19,413 nucleotides of DNA from an uncultured Christensenella sp. (GTDB lineage Bacteria > Bacillota > Clostridia > Christensenellales > Pumilibacteraceae). The stretch lies in NCBI GenBank assembly GCA_910585055.1, contig CAJUBY010000036.1, positions 276 to 19,688 of the forward strand, given 5' to 3'. The position numbers and the translations under genes are program-made. Shown here piece by piece: positions 7,248 through 15,240 of this stretch. The notes under the pieces are model-generated. The model made no database searches and was not told the DNA's origin. It saw only the letters and a list, made by a program, of their open reading frames with translations. The first letter of the stretch is position 1; each line of letters opens with the position of its first letter.

Positions 7248-8446
7248 TTCGCACCTTTGAGTTCGGGCGAATTAAGGATAGCCAGCATGGTATCCAATTC
7301 GATCTGTATGTTTGTTTCCACTTCGGTGTAACGGTCTACGCAAAACGCTATATAAGACCCGAACATGGGACACATCAACCGCGAAAGGGTGCTCTGTCCG
7401 TGGACAGAAAACTTACAGTCGAATTCACCTGCAGCCTGACGTTTTTCGAGTTCTATACAAGCTTTAAGATGTTCGATCACCGTTTCTTTAGACGATCCGG
7501 ATAATACTAATTTAACTATATCGGCGTTCTGTGCCTTGATAAACTCGTTGAGCGCAACTATCTGCGCGGCATCCATCTCCGTTCCCACGTGTACGGATAC
7601 AAGTACCTCGGCGCCCATTCCATGGATCCCGTCTATAAAACTTTTCTGTTTACCGAGAACAACAGGATCGCCGCAAACTTCTTTGGGCGACGCCGAAACA
7701 AAACTCATATCGAAACCGCACTCTTCCCAATACGCGCGGTTCGCCTTGAGATCGACCGGCATCTGCGCGTAATCACCGAACAGATACCCCTGCATATCCA
7801 CGGCTGCCGCGCCTGCTTGCACGCTCAGCCGCAGAAGATCCGCCATGTCTTCGGCGGACAGATTTTGCGGAAAGAACGTCGAGTTATTGTAAGCTATTGC
7901 AAGCACCGGTTTATCCGTGCAGTGCATAACGCGCTGTAATTCGGAAAGAGTTCTGTATTGCGGTTCCAGACAGCTTACATATACCATAAATCCGTAGGCG
8001 CCGTGCATATCGGCAGTTCGTATGGCTTTTATAGCGTCGTTCGCAGTAGGTTCCAATATCATAGCGCACGCCATAACGTCCAGACCGGCAAACGACGGAC
8101 GTTCCCTGTCGGGATCCACCGTAACGTCTGTATTTATTTCCGTTTCCGTGTACGTCAGTTTTTCGCGGCCGCAAAACCGGCAGATCTCGCGTTTAAGATT
8201 TTTTTCGGAACCGTAAGTAAATTCCAGATACTCATGGTCCGTTTTCGGCGTGAACGTATCGCGGCATACATAACCGTCGGAATAAGTATGCTCCGTATAT
8301 CCTTCCGAACTGCAGGTAGGATCGATCGTACAGACCGACGTTTCGCGTCTTTTCCCCGTACTTTCGGAAGCGCTCGTACCGGCGCAACCTAACGACGTCG
8401 CACATATCGTCAAAACCAAAAATACTATCAGCGAAAATCTTTTCAT
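7244..8446 (-). CDS. Lipoprotein with type I 3-dehydroquinate dehydratase-like domain
   Basis: A 400-aa protein with a signal peptide ending in SLGC (Cys21), so probably a lipoprotein although the lipobox is not ideal. Residues 39-93 form a Cys-rich module (CTIDPTCSSEGYT, later CRFCGRE) like modules in Bacillota surface proteins. Residues about 118-395 align by eye with AroD: the start MACAMILEPTANDAIKAI, DKPVLAIA, DMQGYLFGD (DLELFTGD in E. coli), SVHVGT with His286 at the catalytic His143 position, ADIVKLVL with Lys312 at the Schiff-base Lys170 position, TLSRL with Arg356 at Arg213, MFGSYIAFC, and a final NIQIELDTMLAIL. The Glu46/Arg48/Arg82 equivalents look replaced, so the substrate may differ from dehydroquinate. 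AAGGAG precedes the ATG, which overlaps the upstream stop (ATGA). Fold assignment is fairly sure; activity is not. Confidence 0.8.
   Translation of the reverse strand: MKRFSLIVFLVLTICATSLGCAGTSASESTGKRRETSVCTIDPTCSSEGYTEHTYSDGYVCRDTFTPKTDHEYLEFTYGSEKNLKREICRFCGREKLTYTETEINTDVTVDPDRERPSFAGLDVMACAMILEPTANDAIKAIRTADMHGAYGFMVYVSCLEPQYRTLSELQRVMHCTDKPVLAIAYNNSTFFPQNLSAEDMADLLRLSVQAGAAAVDMQGYLFGDYAQMPVDLKANRAYWEECGFDMSFVSASPKEVCGDPVVLGKQKSFIDGIHGMGAEVLVSVHVGTEMDAAQIVALNEFIKAQNADIVKLVLSGSSKETVIEHLKACIELEKRQAAGEFDCKFSVHGQSTLSRLMCPMFGSYIAFCVDRYTEVETNIQIELDTMLAILNSPELKGAK
7262..8095 (-). other. Type I dehydroquinase-like TIM-barrel domain inside the 400-aa lipoprotein
   Basis: This marks residues about 118-395 of the lipoprotein. 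The codons of the three retained catalytic-site residues are at 7589-7591 (His286), 7511-7513 (Lys312) and 7379-7381 (Arg356). The order and spacing His-26-Lys and Lys-44-Arg are close to E. coli AroD (143, 170, 213). Confidence 0.72.
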
Positions 8447-11400
8447 GCCGACTCCTTATCTGTTTCCGCACCGTGATTTACGTTGCCGTAAACCAACTCT
8501 TCCGACGATTCGTCCGAGCCGAAAAGTTCGTTGCCGCCGATGTTCTCACAGTATGCAACAGTCGCACCGCTTCGGTTTTCGCCGACTATACCGCCGCAGT
8601 ATCCGTCGTTACCGGTAACAAAGTTATAGTTGTTGCACCGTCTCACGGTCGTTTTATCGTAGCTGCTACCCGTTATTCCGCCTACGCCGCCCTTTGACGA
8701 GCCTTTGCCGAATATGTCTCCGCGGTTTTCGCAATTCTCTACTGTCGTGCCTCCGCCGTGCATACCGGCTATACCGCCTATCCAGTAGCTTTCGCCCGTT
8801 CCGTTGACAGCGCCGTAATTGACGCTTTCGGTTATGCTTTGTCTGTTCATACCGGAAATCCCTGCGACCGCAAACGTTCCGATCACTTCACCGTAGTTTT
8901 TGCTCGATACTATGTTGCCGCCGTCGCGCGCATAGCCGATTATGCCGCCTACGGCGCTGTTGGCTTTTACTGTACCGAAATTCGCACAGCCTGTTATCTC
9001 GGAAATAAAATTGTTTCCGACAATACCGCCGGTACCGCCGTCGGATACGGAGTTCGATCCCGTTATATCGCCGTGATTAACGCAATCTCTTATGACGGCA
9101 CCGCTTCCCACAAGCGCCGCTATGCCGCCTATACCGCTCGTATTTGCAACAGCATAAGCCGAATCGGAACTTATATGCGCATAATTGACACAGTTTACGA
9201 TATTACCTATGACATTGTTTTGTTTTATGTCGTAACCTACTATACCGCCGACTATATTGCTGCCGATCACTCTGCCGTACGCCGCACAATTTGTTATATC
9301 GCCGTACGACCATCCCGTGATCGCCGCCACGTACGTACCGGCGGTATCGATAGCGCAATACACCTTGCAGTTTTCTATCGCCGCGCCGTTGATCCCGACC
9401 AACAGCCCGAAATACGATATCGCCGACGTACCGGAAACTGTACCGGTAAGAGTAAGATCTCGTATAGTCCCCGAAGCGCTGTTAAAGAATCCTTTTCTCG
9501 ATCCGTAAACAGGCGACACGTTGTAAACGGTATGCCCGTTTCCGTCAAACACACCCATAAACCCGTTGGTCGACGAACCGCCGCCTATACCGCTCCAGGT
9601 ATGCCCTGCCAGATCGATGTCGTTATCCAGCCTGATGTACTTATTTTTATAATACGAAGAGTCTGCAATACTGTCTTTAAAGTAAGCAAGCTGCGCGGCG
9701 GTCTCTATAATATACGGCGCGCGCTCGCTTCCGTCGCCGCCGGCAAACTCTGTCGCTACCGCCGTACCGTCCCAAATCTCGTCGGCGTAAATTATCACGT
9801 GCCCGTCTGCCGCTTTACCCACTGTAACGCCCCCGCCGTTTGTTCCGCCGACAGAGTTTTCCATAGCGTATTTTCCGCCTACTTTTATTACGGCGTCGGG
9901 TTTGCACGACCTTACCGTACCGCCGTTGATGCCGACGATTCCGCCTGCCGCGGTTGCGGCAAATACTTTGCCGTTTACCGCACAGTATTCGACAGAGCCG
10001 AAGTTATACGCGGCTATACCGCCTGCAATATCCCCCCCGTCGATGTCGGCGGCAACGCAAATATTTTTTACCGTACCTGCGTTATGACCGAATATCCCGT
10101 ATTTGCCGTTTAAGGTAAGAGTTTTTCCGCACCCGTCGAATACACCGTCGAAAGGATGTTCTTCAGTTCCGATCGGCGCACGTTCCGCGTCGGTAAGATC
10201 TATATACGCGCCGAGCGCAAAATACATGCCGTTTACCGCACCGCCGCCGTTAACGTATTCGGCAAGGAATATCATCTCGCTCGCTTTTGTAAACGCATAC
10301 GGATCATCGGCGCTCAATCCCAACTTCGGATTAAACTCCGACTCGAACACGGCGAAATATACGGCATCGCCGGTAACCGCCGGAAGTTCGTCCGTAAACA
10401 TTTGATGCGACAAGTTTTCCCAGCCGGCGAAAACCGAAATTATATTCCCGTCGTTACTGCCGAGTTGCGCGCCGCCGTAAACAACCGGCGCGCCGTATTC
10501 CGCCGTTACCGTGTCGAGTATACCGTCCGCATCGCGGAATGTTATCGTATACGAATTTACGGTCTGCGAAAATACGGCATAAACAGACATATCGCCGTCC
10601 GCCGTAAGCGTTTCCGCATTGCCGTCGGGCACCGAACTCCAGCCCTCGAATTTATAAGAGAACTGCGCCGTCGCCGCTTTTTCGGGCGTCTCTCCGTCGT
10701 AAACGATCTGCGCTTGATTCTTTATTTCACGAGCACCCAAAACAACGCCGTCCGCGCCTATAAAAGTCACGGTGAACGTGTCCGACAGTATTTCGAAACG
10801 CAACAGCATATCCAGACCCGACCAGTTATCGTTTTCGGCAACGCTCGCACGCGCATAGTATGTGCCTTTTTCCGTCGGTACTGCGGAAACAAACTCTCCG
10901 TCTTCTATGTCTGAATAGCTCCAAACAACATCTCCGAACTTGGCGGCACCGACCGGTCCTTCGACAGAGCCGCCGACGTGTCTGTCCGATATATTCGGTT
11001 CGACTGTCCACGCGTTTTCAGCTTTTTCTATCTTGAACTCGAATTTGAGATCGGCATCCGTGCCGTCGCTCCAACATGTATACGTCTTATCCTTTAACAC
11101 AACGGTGACGGTATGATCGCCGGCATCGCGCTGTACCGATCCGTACACTTTGTACCTGTCATCCGTTGTTACCGAATATTGCATATCTTTGCCCGTGTAA
11201 ACAAACTCTGCGGTATCCGCTGCTGGTTTATCTACCTTCTGCCTTTCTGCGGCACGCGCTCCGAATACCGCGTATAACTCCGTATTCTTTACTGCTATAG
11301 GTTTCGAAATTACATTACCGCCTATCTCGTCGCTCCATCCTTCGAACACGTATGTAAAACCGTTTTCGGCGGCTTTTTTCGGAGTTTCGCCGTCGTACAC

Positions 11401-11601
11401 TATATCCTTGCCTGCGTCGACGCGAATCTCCGACAGCAGCTCCAGCCCGTCGTGCGAATAAAACTTTACCGTATATTGTATAATAGGTTTATTATCTCCG
11501 CCATTGTCGGAAGGTGTAGTACCGCATGCGGCAAACACCGACGCCGTCGCTAAACAAAGCGTAAACAGTAAAAAGTATTTTATCAACAAGCGATTATTCA
11601 T
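8443..11601 (-). CDS. Large surface lipoprotein with InlB-type repeats and GLUG beta-helix repeats
   Basis: Read from the ATG at 11601 the protein has 1052 residues. This start is preferred over one at 11646 because GGAGG lies 5 bases upstream and a lipoprotein signal follows at once (MNNRLLIKYFLLF to FAAC, Cys26). Three InlB-type (Listeria-Bacteroides) repeats lie at about 42-113, 276-344 and 350-419, two of them sharing VYDGETP and FEGWS. Between the first two are MBG/Ig-like domains (130-193 and 198-272). From about 430 to 1025 many short turns of GGIVG-type form GLUG repeats, probably a right-handed beta-helix, with two entry segments (GVFDGCGKTLTL and GVFDGNGHTVYNV). There is no LPXTG anchor, so it is held by lipid. 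Likely roles are adhesion or glycan binding. It is first in a three-gene operon and its stop overlaps the next start (ATGA). Confidence 0.9.
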   Translation of the reverse strand: MNNRLLIKYFLLFTLCLATASVFAACGTTPSDNGGDNKPIIQYTVKFYSHDGLELLSEIRVDAGKDIVYDGETPKKAAENGFTYVFEGWSDEIGGNVISKPIAVKNTELYAVFGARAAERQKVDKPAADTAEFVYTGKDMQYSVTTDDRYKVYGSVQRDAGDHTVTVVLKDKTYTCWSDGTDADLKFEFKIEKAENAWTVEPNISDRHVGGSVEGPVGAAKFGDVVWSYSDIEDGEFVSAVPTEKGTYYARASVAENDNWSGLDMLLRFEILSDTFTVTFIGADGVVLGAREIKNQAQIVYDGETPEKAATAQFSYKFEGWSSVPDGNAETLTADGDMSVYAVFSQTVNSYTITFRDADGILDTVTAEYGAPVVYGGAQLGSNDGNIISVFAGWENLSHQMFTDELPAVTGDAVYFAVFESEFNPKLGLSADDPYAFTKASEMIFLAEYVNGGGAVNGMYFALGAYIDLTDAERAPIGTEEHPFDGVFDGCGKTLTLNGKYGIFGHNAGTVKNICVAADIDGGDIAGGIAAYNFGSVEYCAVNGKVFAATAAGGIVGINGGTVRSCKPDAVIKVGGKYAMENSVGGTNGGGVTVGKAADGHVIIYADEIWDGTAVATEFAGGDGSERAPYIIETAAQLAYFKDSIADSSYYKNKYIRLDNDIDLAGHTWSGIGGGSSTNGFMGVFDGNGHTVYNVSPVYGSRKGFFNSASGTIRDLTLTGTVSGTSAISYFGLLVGINGAAIENCKVYCAIDTAGTYVAAITGWSYGDITNCAAYGRVIGSNIVGGIVGYDIKQNNVIGNIVNCVNYAHISSDSAYAVANTSGIGGIAALVGSGAVIRDCVNHGDITGSNSVSDGGTGGIVGNNFISEITGCANFGTVKANSAVGGIIGYARDGGNIVSSKNYGEVIGTFAVAGISGMNRQSITESVNYGAVNGTGESYWIGGIAGMHGGGTTVENCENRGDIFGKGSSKGGVGGITGSSYDKTTVRRCNNYNFVTGNDGYCGGIVGENRSGATVAYCENIGGNELFGSDESSEELVYGNVNHGAETDKESA
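8527..10314 (-). repeat. GLUG-type beta-helix repeats (protein-level repeat)
   Basis: The segment encodes repeated units of about 20-35 residues of the form GGIxGxN followed by a Cys/Asn-rich turn (for example ENCKVYC, VNCVNYAHI, RDCVNHGDI, ENCENRGDI). This is the ladder of the peptidase-M26/GLUG family. Cys and Asn recur at fixed places in the turns. Confidence 0.8.
10345..11478 (-). repeat. Three InlB-type repeats with intervening Ig-like domains (protein-level repeat)
   Basis: Repeats lie at about 11263-11478, 10570-10776 and 10345-10554. Each follows the pattern Y-T-V-x-F, then VYDGETP or a variant, then F-x-GW, then Y-AVF. They have diverged at the DNA level, so this is an old duplication rather than a recent tandem copy. 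Confidence 0.8.
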
Positions 11602-11634
11602 TATTGCCTCCGTATTTCGTTGACTGCTCGTATA

Positions 11635-11663
11635 ATTATACCGCAAAAAACTACACGTTACAA
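11635..11663 (-). promoter_or_regulatory. Promoter of the lipoprotein operon
   Basis: On the minus strand TTGTAA (-35, plus bases 11658-11663) and a perfect TATAAT (-10, 11635-11640) are 17 bases apart. Transcription would start near 11628, giving a leader of about 27 bases before the ATG at 11601, with GGAGG at 11607-11611. Confidence 0.8.
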
Positions 11664-11678
11664 TAGACGTAATTTTAC
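11658..11678. promoter_or_regulatory. Candidate operator: alternating TTAC/GTAA repeats over the lipoprotein -35
   Basis: TTAC (11658-11661), GTAA (11669-11672) and TTAC (11675-11678) make two overlapping inverted repeats, the second being the perfect GTAATTTTAC. They overlap and lie just upstream of the -35 of the lipoprotein promoter, where an AraC-type activator would bind. The region is AT-rich, so chance is possible. Confidence 0.3.
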
Positions 11679-11706
11679 AGTTTTTAACATTTCTTATACT
11701 AATCGT

Positions 11707-11735
11707 TTGACTTAAGGGAATAATAAGATTAGAAT
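11707..11735 (+). promoter_or_regulatory. Possible promoter of the araC-type gene
   Basis: TTGACT (11707-11712) and TAGAAT (11730-11735) have a 17-base spacer. Transcription would then begin at or next to the ATG at 11742, giving a nearly leaderless message, which fits the weak ribosome binding site. An alternative is TTTACA (11674-11679) with TATACT (11695-11700), but the spacer is only 15. A CTAATC/GATTAG inverted repeat (11699-11704, 11727-11732) brackets the site. Confidence 0.4.
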
Positions 11736-11741
11736 GGGATC

Positions 11742-12509
11742 ATGGAAAGCTTGTTCGAAAATCTCGTGATATACAACATTTCCGACAGCGCGGAAATATA
11801 TTCGTCGGTCGGCACTAGACGCAATATGATAGACCGAAAAAGTTTCGGACTTATATTTTCCACAGACGGCAAGATAAACTACTTCCACTCCGGCAACGTC
11901 TATTCGACCGACAGAGACCACTTTATTCTCGCGCCGCAAGGCTCTACTTATTATTTGATATGCGAGACCGAGGACGTAAGCCCTGTGATCAACTTCGACT
12001 GCAATTTACAGACAGACCGCTTTTTCCGTTTCGACATACCCGATAAAAACACACTCGACGACGCAAAAACAATAGTAAAACTGTATCTGCAAAAAAATAC
12101 GGGTTGGCAAATCCAAGCAAAAGCACTGCTGTATAAAATAATCGGTTCGCTATTCGACAGTATAAGTTCGGGCTATTTTCCGCCGCACATAAATGCGTGC
12201 ATATCGTATATTTACAAAAACTTCGGCGATCCGGAACTCGACAACAAAGAGATAGCCGAAAGCGCCAACATAAGTCAAATATATCTGCAAAAAGAATTCG
12301 TCAAGTATATAGGACAGCCGCCGAGGAAATTCCTGCAAAAGATACGCATAAACACCGCCGAGGAAATGCTGGTATCCAAAAATCTTTCGGTTTCCGACAT
12401 AGCGCAGTCGGTGGGCTATGCTAGCGTATATCACTTTTCAAGAGCGTTTAAAAATATGACCGGAATATCGCCTTTGCAATATCGCAAAAATTCACGGCAA
12501 AAAATGTAA
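11742..12509 (+). CDS. AraC-family transcriptional regulator
   Basis: This 255-aa protein has an N-terminal beta-rich sensor half (residues about 1-150, cupin-like, with FILAPQGSTYYL typical of AraC arm/cupin domains) and a C-terminal double helix-turn-helix (about 155-250). The latter shows INACISYIYKNF, the first HTH around KEIAESANISQIYLQKEF, and the family signature SVSDIAQSVGYASVYHFSRAFKNMTGISPLQYR. It probably binds a small sugar-like ligand and controls transcription. It is divergent from the three-lipoprotein operon, with 140 bases between starts, so regulation of that operon is likely (inference). The ribosome binding site is weak (GGGA close to the ATG). It ends at a shared terminator. 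Confidence 0.94.
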   Translation: MESLFENLVIYNISDSAEIYSSVGTRRNMIDRKSFGLIFSTDGKINYFHSGNVYSTDRDHFILAPQGSTYYLICETEDVSPVINFDCNLQTDRFFRFDIPDKNTLDDAKTIVKLYLQKNTGWQIQAKALLYKIIGSLFDSISSGYFPPHINACISYIYKNFGDPELDNKEIAESANISQIYLQKEFVKYIGQPPRKFLQKIRINTAEEMLVSKNLSVSDIAQSVGYASVYHFSRAFKNMTGISPLQYRKNSRQKM

Positions 12510-12530
12510 CAAGATCGGATCGTTCAATAC

Positions 12531-12559
12531 AAAACGCGCGGCTCTCGTCGCGCGTTTTT
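12531..12559. terminator. Terminator between converging araC-type gene and yfbR, probably bidirectional
   Basis: A perfect 10-bp stem, AAAACGCGCG (12531-12540) with CGCGCGTTTT (12549-12558), has an 8-base loop and is followed by T to 12559. Read on the minus strand it also ends in TTTT, so it can serve both genes. Confidence 0.88.
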
Positions 12560-12586
12560 ATATACCGCTGGATTACGTATTTCCTC

Positions 12587-13168
12587 TTAATCGAGAAGAT
12601 AGTCCAAGCTCATCGAATATGCCGGGATAAATGTGTCCAAAAAATACTTTACCGATCTTTCGGGAACATCGGACAGACTTTTAAGCGTGGATTCGTACGC
12701 TTTTTCGAATTCCTTATTACCTACCGCAAGCTCTTCGACGCATTTTATGAGCGCGCTCATCTTATCCGCGCGTTTAACCAAAACATACTCCGCACACAAT
12801 TTATCGGGTTTTACGTAAGCCGAAAAAGATTTCTTGAGTTCTTCGGGCAGAGTATCGATCAATTTCTGTTCGGCACGGCGCTCAATATTTTTGTATGCGC
12901 GGTTTATATCCGAATCGTAATACTTGACCGGGGTGGGCAGATCGCCCGTTACCACTTCTGCGGATTCGTGATACAGCGCAAACACCGCCGCTTTATCCGC
13001 ATCGTATTCGCCGCCGAATAGATCGTTTTCTATAATACACAGCGCATGTGCTATCATTGCGACCTGCATAGTGTGTTGCGCGACGTCTTCCGTAGAAGTA
13101 TTACGCATGAGCGCCCATCTGTCGATGAGCTTCATTCTGTCGAGAAACGCAAAAAACTTACTGTACAT
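12587..13168 (-). CDS. yfbR: YfbR-type HD-domain 5'-deoxynucleotidase
   Basis: At 193 aa it is close to E. coli YfbR along its whole length: RMKLIDRWALMRNTSTEDVAQHTMQVAMIAHAL, then GDLPTPVKYY, then LVKRADKMSALIKCVEELAVGN. YfbR removes phosphate from deoxynucleoside 5'-monophosphates in a metal-dependent way. Metal ligands seen are His32, His67 and the Asp of KRAD. The Asp of the HD pair is replaced by Glu68 (YHESAE instead of YHDASE), which may still bind metal but is unusual. The ATG at 13168 lies two bases after the transketolase stop with only a weak binding site, suggesting translational coupling. It is the last gene before a terminator. Confidence 0.92.
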   Translation of the reverse strand: MYSKFFAFLDRMKLIDRWALMRNTSTEDVAQHTMQVAMIAHALCIIENDLFGGEYDADKAAVFALYHESAEVVTGDLPTPVKYYDSDINRAYKNIERRAEQKLIDTLPEELKKSFSAYVKPDKLCAEYVLVKRADKMSALIKCVEELAVGNKEFEKAYESTLKSLSDVPERSVKYFLDTFIPAYSMSLDYLLD

Positions 13169-13170
13169 GT

Positions 13171-15180
13171 TTAATTTTTGCCGCCGTTTGCAGCCGACTC
13201 TGCCTTATTGCAATTTCGTATCGTCTTTTTGGCAAGCTTGACGACGGTTTCGGTATTGAATCCGCATATCTCGAACATAATGTTTGCCGGCGCGCTCATT
13301 CCGAACGAATCGATACAGCAACATTCTCCGTCCAGCCCGACATATTTATACCAGTTAGTCGATCTGCCGGCTTCCACGGCTACTCTCGCACGCACATTGG
13401 ACGGCAATACCGATTCGCGGTATTTTACGGTCTGTATATCGAACAATTCCATACACGGCATACTTACGACGCGCGCATCGATGTTTTCCTTTGCCAAAAG
13501 TTTTTTTGCCTTGAGCGCCAGATCGAGTTCCGAACCGTTGGAAATAAGTATCACATCGGGCGTTTCATTTTTGCTGTCCGCTGCGATATATCCGCCGTAC
13601 AGCGCATCCGTGCCCGTACATTCCTGTTGGACAAGCGTCTGACGCGACAGGACTATAGCCGTAGGGCTTTTGCCAGTCCATGCCGATTCGTACGCAGCCG
13701 CTGTTTCTTTGGCGTCCGCAGGACGGAACACTTTTATCCCCGGTATGGTACGGAGCATTGCAAGCTGTTCTATTGGCTGATGCGTAGGTCCGTCTTCGCC
13801 CACCCCTATCGAGTCATGCGATAGAATATATACTACGGGCAGATTCATAAGCGCGCTCATTCGTATCGCCGCTTTCATGTAATCGGAAAAAACGGTGAAC
13901 GTCGCGCAGAACGGCAACAGTCCGCCATGGAGATACATGCCGTTGCAGATAGCGCCCATCGCATGTTCGCGTATGCCGAAATGTATATTGCGCCCGGCTT
14001 CTGTCGCCGATACATCTCCTCCGTCTTTGATAACAACCATGTTGGACGTGGCAAGATCCGCAGAACCTCCGATTATAAACGGATTTTTCTCCGCTATGAT
14101 ATTGAGTATTCTCTGACTCGAAGCGCGCGAGGCTTCGTCTTTTTCCGGCTTGTCGTATATGGCGTCGAGCTCTGTAAAATCGATATTGCCTTTACGCCAG
14201 CGCTGAAATTCTTCGTAATCTTCGGGGTATTTGGCTTTGTACGCTTTTAAAGTTTTGTTCCACTCCGATTCGTACTTGGCAAACCCCGGCGCAAGTTCCG
14301 AAATATGATCGGACACTTGCTGCGCCACTTCGAACGCCGCCGTCTTGTAACCGAGCTTTTTGCGCAGTTCTTTAACATTGTCCGCGCCCAAAGGTGCGCC
14401 GTGACATTTACACGTTCCGGCTAGCGGTGAACCGTAGCCTATCGTCGTGTTGACTATAATGAGCGACGGCTTGTCTTTTTCCGCCTTTGCAAGCGTGATC
14501 GCCGCCGAAATCTGGTCTATGCTCTCGCCGTCGTTAACGTGCAACACCTGCCAGCCTAGCGCCTCGTGGCGTTTTCCTACGTCTTCCGTAAACGCAAGAT
14601 CGGTACTGCCTTCGATCGTTATATGATTGCTGTCGTACAATACGACAAGCTTGCCCAGTTTCTGTGTGCCTGCGAACGACGCGGCTTCGTTCTCGATACC
14701 TTCCATCATACAGCCGTCGCCGCAGAGAGCGTATGTATAGTGGTCTACGATCTCACATCCGTCGCGGTTGAACTTTTCGGCAAGCAGACGTTCCGCAAGC
14801 GCAAATCCGACGGCGTTTGCAACGCCCTGCCCGAGCGGACCGGTAGACACTTCGACTCCGGCGGTAACGCCGTACTCGGGATGTCCGGGCGTCTTTGACG
14901 TGTGCTGACGGAACCGCATAAGGTCTTCCTTTGTCAGACCGTAGCCGAAAACATGTAATAACGCATACAACAATGCCGATCCATGCCCGGCGGAAAGAAC
15001 AAACCTGTCGCGATCGAAAAAGTTGGGATCTTTGGGATTATGCTTTAGATGTTTTGCGAACAAAGCATAACCCGTAGGCGCAGCGCCCAGACAAATTCCG
15101 GGGTGTCCGCTTTTAGCCTTTTCTATGGCTTCGACGGACAGCATACGCAGGGTTGATACGGTTAGTTCTTCGTTTGTCAT
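13171..15180 (-). CDS. tkt: Transketolase
   Basis: This full-length 669-aa enzyme moves two-carbon units between sugar phosphates in the non-oxidative pentose phosphate pathway and can supply erythrose-4-phosphate for aromatic amino acids. Seen motifs are KSGHPG (23-28), AGHGSALLY, STGPLGQG, the thiamine diphosphate motif GDGCMMEG (154-161) to Asn185, HGAPLG, catalytic Glu405 in FGIREHAMG, and EDGPTHQPIEQ. A DXS identity is excluded by the overall pattern. The ATG at 15180 follows AAAGGAGA. It is 60 bases downstream of the mutase gene; a weak promoter (TTTACC, 16 bases, TATACA) may lie in the gap, but co-transcription is likely. The yfbR gene follows after two bases. Confidence 0.97.
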   Translation of the reverse strand: MTNEELTVSTLRMLSVEAIEKAKSGHPGICLGAAPTGYALFAKHLKHNPKDPNFFDRDRFVLSAGHGSALLYALLHVFGYGLTKEDLMRFRQHTSKTPGHPEYGVTAGVEVSTGPLGQGVANAVGFALAERLLAEKFNRDGCEIVDHYTYALCGDGCMMEGIENEAASFAGTQKLGKLVVLYDSNHITIEGSTDLAFTEDVGKRHEALGWQVLHVNDGESIDQISAAITLAKAEKDKPSLIIVNTTIGYGSPLAGTCKCHGAPLGADNVKELRKKLGYKTAAFEVAQQVSDHISELAPGFAKYESEWNKTLKAYKAKYPEDYEEFQRWRKGNIDFTELDAIYDKPEKDEASRASSQRILNIIAEKNPFIIGGSADLATSNMVVIKDGGDVSATEAGRNIHFGIREHAMGAICNGMYLHGGLLPFCATFTVFSDYMKAAIRMSALMNLPVVYILSHDSIGVGEDGPTHQPIEQLAMLRTIPGIKVFRPADAKETAAAYESAWTGKSPTAIVLSRQTLVQQECTGTDALYGGYIAADSKNETPDVILISNGSELDLALKAKKLLAKENIDARVVSMPCMELFDIQTVKYRESVLPSNVRARVAVEAGRSTNWYKYVGLDGECCCIDSFGMSAPANIMFEICGFNTETVVKLAKKTIRNCNKAESAANGGKN

Positions 15181-15225
15181 ATCTGTCTCCTTTGACGATA
15201 AAAGTTGTATACTTTGTAATAACGA

Positions 15226-15239
15226 GCGGTAAACACCGC
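15226..15239 (-). other. Small hairpin between mutase gene and tkt
   Basis: GCGGT and ACCGC form a 5-bp stem with a 4-base loop directly after the mutase stop codon. No T-run follows on the minus strand, so it is not a typical terminator. It may protect or separate parts of the message, or be chance. Confidence 0.3.
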
Positions 15240-15240
15240 A

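Noticed and set aside
8758..10113. A 451-codon open frame on the plus strand
   Set aside because: It is antisense to the GLUG repeat region of the large lipoprotein gene, has a Tyr/Ala/Arg-rich composition without any family motif and no ribosome binding site. The length comes from the codon pattern of the repeats.
11602..11646. Start of the large lipoprotein at 11646
   Set aside because: It would place 15 polar residues before the signal peptide, and the region overlaps the -10 element; GGAGG fits the ATG at 11601.
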